24,592 nt of DNA from Thermoplasmata archaeon (lineage in GTDB: Archaea > Thermoplasmatota > Thermoplasmata > GCA-020350865), in NCBI GenBank assembly GCA_020351895.1, contig CP070672.1:2794452-2819043 (forward strand), in the 5' to 3' direction. The translations under genes and the position numbers were made by a program. Below are positions 11,501 through 17,611 of the stretch, piece by piece (the first letter of the stretch is position 1; each line of letters starts with the position of its first letter). Below the pieces are notes generated by a model, which saw nothing but the letters and a program-made list of their open reading frames with translations, had not been told where the DNA came from and did no database searches.

Positions 11501-12794
11501 TAACGAAGTCGTTGTGAAAGTTACAGACTCATTGGGTGCCTCTGATACCCAGGAATTTAACATCCATGTGGCCAATACCAATGACGCTCCAGCACTTGGG
11601 CCTATTGGACCTTTGATGGCCACAGAAGATATCCCTTTCTATCACAGAGTCCAAGCAACAGATATTGATTCATCCGACACATTCAATTTTTACGATGATT
11701 CCGAGCTTTTCCAAATAGAGGAAGAAACAGGAGTAATCTCCTTTACACCACGAAATGATGATGTGGGATTGTATATAATCAAAATCAGTGTCCAAGATTC
11801 CAAAGGTGCCTTGGATAGCGAAACTGTGATTTTCACGGTTATAAACCAAAATGATCCCCCGATTTTAGATTATATCGGCAATTGGCAGGCAACAGAGGAT
11901 CAGCCCTTCTCACTCACTGTCACGGCCTCAGACGCAGATTCAGAGGATTCAATCATATTCCTGGATGACACCCATTTATTTGATATCAATCCATTAAATG
12001 GCGAAATATCCTTTACCCCGAAAAATGAAGATGTGGGTGTTTTCATAATCAACATATCAGTCGTGGATGAAAATGGTGGTTTAGATCATCAGGATGTCAC
12101 TTTCATAATCGAGAATACCAATGATCCACCCATAATGGAACAGGTTGGAGGGATGTCAGTTGAGGTGGGTAGGGCTTTCAGTTACACACTATCTGCATCC
12201 GATCCTGATTTAGGTGATTCCCTGACATTCTCGGATGACAGCTGGTTTTTTGATATAGATCCCATTTCAGGGGTGATTTCATTCACCCCCTCAGAGAAAT
12301 ACGCTGGTGTGCATTATGTGACAGTTACAGTTACAGATGATGATGGGCAAGAAGACCAAATCACACTCACCTTCAATATCCTCGATAAAGAAGGGGAGGA
12401 ACCCTATGATTATTCCTGGATTCTGCTCCTTATAATTGTTGGTTTGATCGCCTTCTTCATTGGTTATCTCATGAGTGATAGAAAGGAGAAGGGACTTCCA
12501 GATAAAAATGAGAAAGAAGGGGAGGAGAAGGAAGATCAGGAAAAGGAGGAGGAAAAGGAGATAGACAAGGAGCATGAAATAGATAAGAAGGGGGAAGAGG
12601 ATCGAAAACCAGAGGAGATTGAAATGGAATTATTGGAGGAGGAACCTCCTGAAGGAGAGGAGGAACAGAGACTCGAAAAGGGACTCATACCACCACTTGA
12701 TAATGATGGGGAATTAGAAAAGGAAATTCCCCAGCCACACCATGAAGATGAGCCGACCTGGGAATTTGAGCCTTTTGAGGAAGAACAGGGATAG
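8547..12794 (+). CDS. NosD-like beta-helix / PKD / cadherin-like surface protein, 1415 aa, membrane anchored
   Basis: The start lies 2 bases after the previous stop, with GAGGAG at 8536-8541 as ribosome-binding site, so translation is probably coupled. An N-terminal signal peptide (IVSILIVWVFVCSSLIGIITF) leads into a pectate-lyase/NosD opening (ITVDDSGGADHFKIQDAINA, GDTVFVFSGTYYEHV, ISGFTITNSG), with beta-helix rungs to about residue 450. A TVKWYMHV beta domain lies at ~464-570, PKD domains at ~572-655 and ~656-741 (both WDFGDG), and six cadherin/Ig-like repeats at ~742-1279. A transmembrane helix (YSWILLLIIVGLIAFFIGYL, ~1289-1310) and a ~105-residue Glu/Lys-rich tail follow. The beta-helix is less than half as long as in the preceding paralog, while everything after it has the same order and nearly the same length. 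Probable cell-surface or polysaccharide-interacting protein; no ligand or enzyme activity can be assigned. Confidence 0.9.
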   Translation: MRNSIVSILIVWVFVCSSLIGIITFIPDDTANAGTIITVDDSGGADHFKIQDAINASSNGDTVFVFSGTYYEHVVVTKSINLTGEDKPTTIIDGTGSGVVVKVTANKVNISGFTITNSGFTEDDAGLRLESDNNTVFNNDITSTDRHAIYLHFSDENKILNNTLSSNDWDGIVLYSSDHNEIKGNKVLSNMEVGIHLQYSKENIIAENNASDNYWGIVAFESINNVITNNTAYSNEYNGVVLRSSANYNTVSYNNLWENGDPMFIGNGGLDIDTASNNEVFGNNISNNNGEGIYVERSNLNSIYNNTVWNNIDKWGIFLKNSDWNFIINNTATDQEIGIYLQSSIQNYVKDNYAAFNTKHGIYLWFSDSNNIIDNTVYSNGMGGFFIHESSQNTFRRNNISQSGEYGVYLIGNSLDNLIINCSVTSSTDYDFYLDEFFGIPHGSIINTTFDKSKVFFDTPNSTFTVKWYMHVKVESTDGNPIPGAVVEIVNITDDPVVGSPFITDSAGYIGWIVVSEYTQNDTNGDDPGGDHKVYFTPHNIKATLNEIVGYAAPDPYMDISKVVTVVLDIQKPTADAGMDVSLDEDESYTFDGGNSIDNIGVINWSWDFGDGKFGYGKTHTHYYTSSGYYVGELNATDYAGNWDTDTINIFVNNVPPTADAGDDRAGYEGSQFIFDGSNSTDTPSDLDSLIYIWDFGDGTVGSGKIVNHSYDENGTYIVTLQVTDDDGATSIDSNTVTANNAAPVITPIPLQFLQEDEVYSLQVVANDVKGDSFTFSDNTALFDIDPVLGIISFTPTHADLGTHLVNITVMDDDGAESYIEINMRIENTNDPPIIISYPITTAEEESMYYYDVLVSDEDQDPLFYYLDLKPEGMNIDSNGRITWVPTNQQAHQTFTVSVNVSDWYDFDIQTFSVSVMNVNDIPVITSQANLSATEDVLYSYDVMAIDEDIGDRLVFSLDTAPMGMNIDGLTGLITWIPTNDQVGNNEVVVKVTDSLGASDTQEFNIHVANTNDAPALGPIGPLMATEDIPFYHRVQATDIDSSDTFNFYDDSELFQIEEETGVISFTPRNDDVGLYIIKISVQDSKGALDSETVIFTVINQNDPPILDYIGNWQATEDQPFSLTVTASDADSEDSIIFLDDTHLFDINPLNGEISFTPKNEDVGVFIINISVVDENGGLDHQDVTFIIENTNDPPIMEQVGGMSVEVGRAFSYTLSASDPDLGDSLTFSDDSWFFDIDPISGVISFTPSEKYAGVHYVTVTVTDDDGQEDQITLTFNILDKEGEEPYDYSWILLLIIVGLIAFFIGYLMSDRKEKGLPDKNEKEGEEKEDQEKEEEKEIDKEHEIDKKGEEDRKPEEIEMELLEEEPPEGEEEQRLEKGLIPPLDNDGELEKEIPQPHHEDEPTWEFEPFEEEQG

Positions 12795-12847
12795 TAAGGG
12801 ATTGTAAATCATTTTATTAAATAAACAGTGAGATTTCAAATTATATT

Positions 12848-12880
12848 ATATGCTGGTTTCTTAGAAGCATATTCTTTTAT
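12848..12880. terminator. Hairpin between convergent genes, possible bidirectional terminator
   Basis: ATATGCT (12848-12854) and AGCATAT (12866-12872) form a 7-bp stem around an 11-base loop, followed on the plus strand by TCTTTTAT. It sits in the 107-base gap between the ends of two convergent genes. A longer-range inverted repeat (CAGTGAGA 12826-12833 with TCTCACTG 12907-12914) encloses it. Confidence 0.45.
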
Positions 12881-12901
12881 ACCATTCAATTCCGGTGATT
12901 A

Positions 12902-13546
12902 TCAAGTCTCACTGCTTCCTACTTCTGAGTCCCTAGCAGGAACGTTCTTCGGTAATAAAGCCATGACATCGGCAAGAGATGACTTGGGGTAGGTAAGTAT
13001 GAGATAGAGTCCCAGGATGAAGAAGATACCTGCACCCACCAGTATTAGGATGACATCGAAGCCGAAAACCTCCTGTGTCTCTTGAACCAGCACATCATAT
13101 ACCACAACGAGCCAAAGCAGGACAAAGAGTACGAGTCCCAGACCCAAAAGGATCGTTCCAAAGAGGTATCTTTTTCTTCGCCTAGCGCCGTAATCGGCAA
13201 GGGCACCTGAAATCTGTGCATCAGTGTCTGATACTGTTGCACTCTTTTCATGGATTATTGGGGTTCCTTCTTCTGGTGGGGGGCCAGACACCTGTGTTTC
13301 TTCTGAGGGTAATTGTTCTTCCTGGGCTTCTGGTTCTGGGGCCATCTGCTCGATCCTTGTATCTAAGGATGGTGTCTGCCCTTCTGCCTCAAAAACCACA
13401 CCACAGTTTGCGCACATTAAGGTATCGGCATCCACACTGGCTCCACAGTTAGGACAGGCGAAAATCTCGGACTGCTCATCTGTTTCAGAAGGAACTGGCG
13501 GTCTTCCCTCATCAATACCTTCGGGATTTTCTTCGTTTTCTTCCAT
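12902..13546 (-). CDS. Zinc-ribbon membrane protein, 214 aa
   Basis: I chose the second of two adjacent ATGs (13546) because GGTGA lies only one base from the first. After an acidic N-terminus comes a treble-clef/zinc-ribbon motif, CPNCG at residues 31-35 and CANCG at 45-49, with the CxxC...CxxC spacing of the archaeal zinc_ribbon_2/DZR type. A Pro/Glu-rich low-complexity linker follows (~50-110). Two transmembrane helices come next (YLFGTILLGLGLVLFVLLWL and VILILVGAGIFFILGLYLIL), then a short C-terminal tail. The zinc ribbon and long linker are probably cytoplasmic, with both termini inside (inference). It lies 30 bases after the upstream repeat protein on the same strand and is likely co-transcribed. 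Function is unknown; proteins of this form are common in Thermoplasmatota-type genomes as uncharacterised zinc-ribbon membrane proteins. Confidence 0.82.
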   Translation of the reverse strand: MEENEENPEGIDEGRPPVPSETDEQSEIFACPNCGASVDADTLMCANCGVVFEAEGQTPSLDTRIEQMAPEPEAQEEQLPSEETQVSGPPPEEGTPIIHEKSATVSDTDAQISGALADYGARRRKRYLFGTILLGLGLVLFVLLWLVVVYDVLVQETQEVFGFDVILILVGAGIFFILGLYLILTYPKSSLADVMALLPKNVPARDSEVGSSET

Positions 13547-13576
13547 CATATCACCTTTCTTCTTTGATCTCGATTT

Positions 13577-16333
13577 TTAGCTTTTGATGAATTTCTTAAT
13601 GATTTGCAGATTCTCATAAACATCATTTTGTGTTGTTTCATTTATTTGAAGAGCACTATCAGATCTCAGGATTGCATTCATATATTCTTCCGGAGGAATA
13701 CCGGTTTTAAGGGAAATGAAGATTGTATCCTCCGCCTTTTTTGCATCATCCAAAAGATATTCAGGATGCGTGGCATAGAAGTCAGTTAATTCTGAGGATA
13801 TCATATGAATATCCCTTATAAACCTGTTGCCAAAGGCGTATTTACGCACCAGAACAACTGTAAAAAGGATCAAAAGGATGGGCCAGTAAAAGAAAAACAG
13901 CATCATGTAAAGTGCTTTTGGCATATCTATTGAGAAATCCTCTGGTTCCGTATTGTTCCAATTACCGCTTGTATCATTGGCCCAAATCGTGTAAGTGTAT
14001 TCTCCGGTCTTTGAATATTTCTTGTTGTAGAACCATTGATCATCAATACCCTTTTTCATGGTGTCATTGATCCAGGTCCCGTCAGGAAATGTAATATTGA
14101 TCCACACCTCATCCACGCCGATATCGTCTGTGACATCAACTGATATGTTTACTTTTTTTCCTTTTTCTTGGGGATCAGGTGTATCCTTTATGTTATCGAA
14201 ACTCGGACCATCAGTGTCCTCTATGGTGATGGCCCCTGTTCCTGTTTTGCTGACCCAATTGTTGCTTGTATCGTTTGTCCAAATTGTATAGGTGTAAGAA
14301 CCCAGGCCAGGGTAGGATGTATTGAAATACCACTCATCTCCTGATCCCTTGTCCATTGTGACATTGGTCCAACTGCCGTCTGGGTATGTGATGTTGACCC
14401 AGACCGTGTCAATTCCGATATCGTCTATTATATCCACTGTTATGTTCACATTGTCACCGTTCTCCTGGGGATCTGGTGTATGTGTTAGGTTATCGATTGT
14501 TGGACCGTCCGTATCAACAATCGTGAAGGTCCCAGGGATCGAGGCGTTCCAGTTGTTGCTGGTGTCGTTTGCCCTAATCGTATAGGTGTAGATGCCAAGG
14601 TCATCGAAATTTATGGATATGTACCATTCATCACCAGAGCCCTTGTCCATGCTTTGGTTGATGGATGAATCATCTGGGAATATGATTTCTATCCAGACCC
14701 CATCAATGTCTATGTCATCAACAATATCAACTGAGATGTCCACAAAATCCCCGTTTTCCTGGGGATCGGGAGTATCTAAAGGATCACCGAAGTCTGGACC
14801 ATCGGTGTCCTGGATCGAAAAAGTCCCGGTAATGCTGTCCCAATTATCGCTGGTGTCACTTGCCCAGATCGTGTAGGGATGGGGTCCAAGATCATCAAAG
14901 TTAGATGCAAAATACCACTGATCTCCGGCCCCTGGATTCATGGAAACATTTGTCCAACTGCCATCAGGATAGGAAATGTTGATCCAAACCGTATCCAGCG
15001 CAATATCATCTCTAACATCGACTGAAATGTCTACTTGGCCACCGTTCTCCTGGGGATCAGGTGCATCAATCAGATTATCGAAGAAGGGACCGTCAGTATC
15101 TTGTATTGTGAATGTCTCAGTAATGCTGTCCCAATTGTCGCTGATGTCATTAGCCCAAATTGTGTAGGTGTAAACCCCAAGATCGGTATAATTTGAAGTG
15201 AAATACCACTCGTCTCCGGTTCCGGGATTCATTGAAACATTCGACCAGGTGCTATCAGGATAAGTGATGTTGATCCATACAGTACCAACTGCAATATCGT
15301 CTGTAACATCGAGCCTAATGTCCACCAGACCTCCGTTTTCCTGGGGATCAGGTGTGTCTGTCAGATTATTGAAGAAGGGGCCGTCGGTATCTTGGATCGT
15401 GAAGGTTCCGGGCCCAGTACTGTTCCAGTTATGGGTATCATTTGCCCAGACGAAATAGGTGTAGATACCAAGATCCTGGTATATTATATCAAAAAACCAC
15501 TGGTTACCTGTTCCGTTGTTCATTGAAAGATTTATCCAACTATTATCAGGATAAGTGATGTTCACCCAAACAGTTACAATCTCCAGATCGTCTGTTATAT
15601 CCACTGTTATATTCACATTTCCTCCGTTTTCCTGGGGATCCGGTGTGTCGTTTAAGTTATTGAGCCCAGGTGGATTATGATCTATGGTAAGAATTATATA
15701 ACCTGTATCTGGCACCCGATCTTTTACTACTGATTCCACTGATGTGGATGGATGGGACCTGAATTGGCCGAAAATCACACCTGTGGGTATTCCAAGTTGT
15801 GCAAGGGGAAAGCGTGCTTCTACAGAAAGATTATCAGGTGGAAGACCTGGTGTTGGATCAAAATAAATGGATCCATCCTCAATCATATTTCCGTCATCAG
15901 AAGCATTCCAAATATGATTATCTACTCTATCACGGATCGAGATGTTTACGAGAACAGGTATTCCTCCAATCCTATCCGTCTCTGCTGATACATAAATATC
16001 CCAATCATTATCAGTACCTGTGAGATTCCCTGTAAGATTTATTCCCATATCGTATAGTACTTGGGGGCTGTAACTTAGGTTGTCAAATACATCCCAACGC
16101 ACATAAAGCCATATATCGTCATAATCAAATGAAACATAAGCAAGATCAGTTTGAGCAACGTTAGTTTCACCATGGCCATCATATAATTGCACAGGGGCAT
16201 CAACCCAATCCAACAAAGAACCATCATCTACATCAATTGCCATAGAATTATACATGATTCCTGTGGGCCCTAGAATTAATATATTAACCATTAGAAGTGG
16301 TAATACAACCATTAATACGTGGTTTTTATGCAC
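13577..16333 (-). CDS. Membrane-anchored surface protein: DOMON/CBM9-like domain plus six tandem Ig-like repeats, 918 aa
   Basis: The frame is open to ATG 16405, but a TATA-like box (16407-16417) abuts that codon. The next 24 residues are hydrophilic, whereas GTG 16333 gives a normal signal peptide (HKNHVLMVVLPLLMVNILIL) with GGGGAAG upstream; I prefer it, with moderate confidence. Residues ~30-215 resemble CBM9/DOMON-like sugar- or heme-binding domains (DGSLLDWVDAP, YVSFDYDDIWLYVRWDV, VEARFPLAQLG). Six 96-99-residue repeats begin at residues 219, 315, 412, 509, 607 and 706. Each carries DTDGP (HNPPG in the first), TPDPQENG (varied in places), DDI...VWINITYPD.SW, and Y.YTIWANDTS.NW. A transmembrane helix follows at ~807-834, then an ~84-residue cytoplasmic tail. 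Likely an extracellular binding protein; the ligand is unknown. The zinc-ribbon protein gene follows it. Confidence 0.82.
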   Translation of the reverse strand: MHKNHVLMVVLPLLMVNILILGPTGIMYNSMAIDVDDGSLLDWVDAPVQLYDGHGETNVAQTDLAYVSFDYDDIWLYVRWDVFDNLSYSPQVLYDMGINLTGNLTGTDNDWDIYVSAETDRIGGIPVLVNISIRDRVDNHIWNASDDGNMIEDGSIYFDPTPGLPPDNLSVEARFPLAQLGIPTGVIFGQFRSHPSTSVESVVKDRVPDTGYIILTIDHNPPGLNNLNDTPDPQENGGNVNITVDITDDLEIVTVWVNITYPDNSWINLSMNNGTGNQWFFDIIYQDLGIYTYFVWANDTHNWNSTGPGTFTIQDTDGPFFNNLTDTPDPQENGGLVDIRLDVTDDIAVGTVWINITYPDSTWSNVSMNPGTGDEWYFTSNYTDLGVYTYTIWANDISDNWDSITETFTIQDTDGPFFDNLIDAPDPQENGGQVDISVDVRDDIALDTVWINISYPDGSWTNVSMNPGAGDQWYFASNFDDLGPHPYTIWASDTSDNWDSITGTFSIQDTDGPDFGDPLDTPDPQENGDFVDISVDIVDDIDIDGVWIEIIFPDDSSINQSMDKGSGDEWYISINFDDLGIYTYTIRANDTSNNWNASIPGTFTIVDTDGPTIDNLTHTPDPQENGDNVNITVDIIDDIGIDTVWVNITYPDGSWTNVTMDKGSGDEWYFNTSYPGLGSYTYTIWTNDTSNNWVSKTGTGAITIEDTDGPSFDNIKDTPDPQEKGKKVNISVDVTDDIGVDEVWINITFPDGTWINDTMKKGIDDQWFYNKKYSKTGEYTYTIWANDTSGNWNNTEPEDFSIDMPKALYMMLFFFYWPILLILFTVVLVRKYAFGNRFIRDIHMISSELTDFYATHPEYLLDDAKKAEDTIFISLKTGIPPEEYMNAILRSDSALQINETTQNDVYENLQIIKKFIKS
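13925..15680 (-). repeat. Six tandem ~291-bp coding repeats
   Basis: Six in-frame units of 288-297 bp encode the Ig-like repeats. The most constant DNA is the CTCCTGGGGATC block (plus-strand sense), which encodes DPQE. Repeats 2 and 3 look more like each other than like the last one, suggesting recent internal duplication (visual impression only). Confidence 0.85.
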
Positions 16334-16406
16334 GATTCTTCCCCATTTATTGTGTCTTCCTAACAGAAAGTATGAATTTAGTTTACATAATTCATAAAAC
16401 ATCATG

Positions 16407-16417
16407 TTTTTATAATT
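16407..16417 (-). promoter_or_regulatory. TATA-like box for the six-repeat surface protein gene
   Basis: AAATTATAAAAAC-type sequence on the minus strand. A transcription start about 25 bases downstream would fall inside the first codons of the longest frame, supporting the downstream GTG start at 16333. Confidence 0.4.
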
Positions 16418-16575
16418 TACGTACTCGTTATCAAAATTAGAATAGTAAATAAAGGCCGAAATTAGGCCATTTTAGAGGAAATAAATAGATGTACACCTTT
16501 TATTGCAGAGATAAATGATAAATCGCGACTTTTCCAAAAAATTAAGAATAAGAATTCTTTAAATGAGGGGCATTC

Positions 16576-17037
16576 TCATGTTTTCCCGATAAAATCCAAT
16601 ATTTCGTTTATGTCAGGCAGTTGCATTATCTCGTAAATCTTTACAAAGACCACTTTCTGCTCTTCGTTTACTATTATATTAGCCCTTGATGAAATACCTC
16701 TATCATCCAAGAAAATTCCGTATTCATCTGCCACCGCACCATGGGGCCAGAAGTCGGAAAGAAGCGGGGTATTTTTTACTCCTAAACTTTCGGCCCAGGC
16801 CTTTTTACAGGGAACTGAATCCACACTCAATCCCAGGGCAATGGTGTTCTGTGAATCAAAGACTTCCTTGTTATCCTCAAGGGATTTCATCTGTTTGGCA
16901 CAGATCTCGGTCCATGCCAATGGATGAAAGGAGAGCAGTACCCTTTTGCCTTTGTACTGGGACAGTGTATGTTCGTTTCCGTTCTGATCCTTCAATTGGA
17001 AATCCTTTGCTGAATCGCCTACCTTTATATTATCCAT
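16576..17037 (-). CDS. Peroxiredoxin (AhpC/TSA family), 153 aa
   Basis: A thiol peroxidase that reduces H2O2 or organic peroxides in the cytoplasm. The family signature PxxxTxxC is present as PLAWTEIC: Pro39, Thr43 and peroxidatic Cys46. The conserved Arg that completes the active site is Arg118 (SSRANIIV). A second Cys at position 77 (VPCKKAW) is a candidate resolving residue, though its position is not that of the classical C-terminal 2-Cys enzymes, so this may be a Prx of the BCP/AhpE-like 1-Cys or atypical 2-Cys class. The length is normal for a single-domain Prx. The start is preceded by GGATG at suitable spacing. It lies 22 bases after the DJ-1/PfpI gene and is probably the last gene of a redox operon headed by a DOMON-b561 membrane protein. 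Confidence 0.93.
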   Translation of the reverse strand: MDNIKVGDSAKDFQLKDQNGNEHTLSQYKGKRVLLSFHPLAWTEICAKQMKSLEDNKEVFDSQNTIALGLSVDSVPCKKAWAESLGVKNTPLLSDFWPHGAVADEYGIFLDDRGISSRANIIVNEEQKVVFVKIYEIMQLPDINEILDFIGKT

Positions 17038-17059
17038 TTTAATACATCCTATTATTGTA

Positions 17060-17569
17060 TCACTCCAATTTACGAAGTGAAGCCGAGATGAAAGCAGGAA
17101 GATCCCCTGGATGCCGACTGGAAATCAGATTACCGTCCTCAACAACTTCCTGATCCAGAAATCCGGCACCAGCGTTTTTGATATCCTGGATAATGGATTT
17201 GTATCCAGTTAGCCTGCGCCCCTCTAATACCTGTGCCGTTATTAGAAGCTGCGGTGCATGGCATATTGCAAATACAGGCTTTCCACTATTCACGAAATCT
17301 CTTGCGAATTTGACTGCATGCTCGTTCACCCTGAGTTTATCTGGGGAATATCCCCCTGGGATCAGGAGTGCATCGAAGTCTTCAACAGAGACATCCGAAA
17401 CTACCTTATCGATTTTTACTGGTGTTCCTTTCTTTTTTCCTTTTACAGTCTTACCTTCTTCGAATTCGATATGAACAAGCTCATGTCCTGCATCTTTGAA
17501 AGCCTGGGCAGGTTCCGTGTACTCCGAATCCTCGAACATATCTGTTAATATTACCGCGATTTTGCTCAT
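17060..17569 (-). CDS. DJ-1/PfpI family protein (class I glutamine amidotransferase-like), 169 aa
   Basis: The DJ-1/PfpI fold is seen in IAVILTDMFEDSEY at the N-terminus, ALLIPGGYSPD at ~67-77, and the nucleophile elbow AICHAPQLL with Cys103 and His104. Glu13 in FEDSEY is the usual acidic partner of the cysteine. The length matches PfpI/YhbO proteins (~166-172). Relatives are described as intracellular proteases, chaperones or deglycases that act on methylglyoxal-damaged proteins; which of these applies cannot be told from sequence. The ribosome-binding site AAAGGTGAG sits 4-5 bases before ATG 17569. It lies between the DOMON-b561 gene (42 bases upstream) and the peroxiredoxin gene (22 bases downstream), consistent with a damage-repair role in an oxidative or carbonyl stress operon. 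Confidence 0.93.
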   Translation of the reverse strand: MSKIAVILTDMFEDSEYTEPAQAFKDAGHELVHIEFEEGKTVKGKKKGTPVKIDKVVSDVSVEDFDALLIPGGYSPDKLRVNEHAVKFARDFVNSGKPVFAICHAPQLLITAQVLEGRRLTGYKSIIQDIKNAGAGFLDQEVVEDGNLISSRHPGDLPAFISASLRKLE

Positions 17570-17611
17570 TTTCTCACCTTTAGCATCAATTTCCTGATTT
17601 CTATATGTATT

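Noticed and set aside
13224..13580. Plus-strand open frame of 118 codons over the zinc-ribbon gene
   Set aside because: Antisense shadow; the minus-strand frame has a zinc ribbon, two membrane helices and a GGTGA site.
16430..16475. GGCC-containing inverted repeat after the peroxiredoxin operon as terminator
   Set aside because: The stem is short (GGCC with one bulge) and the following T-run is interrupted; too weak to list as a feature.
16686..17042. Plus-strand open frame of 118 codons over the peroxiredoxin gene
   Set aside because: The peroxiredoxin frame has full catalytic motifs; the antisense frame has none.
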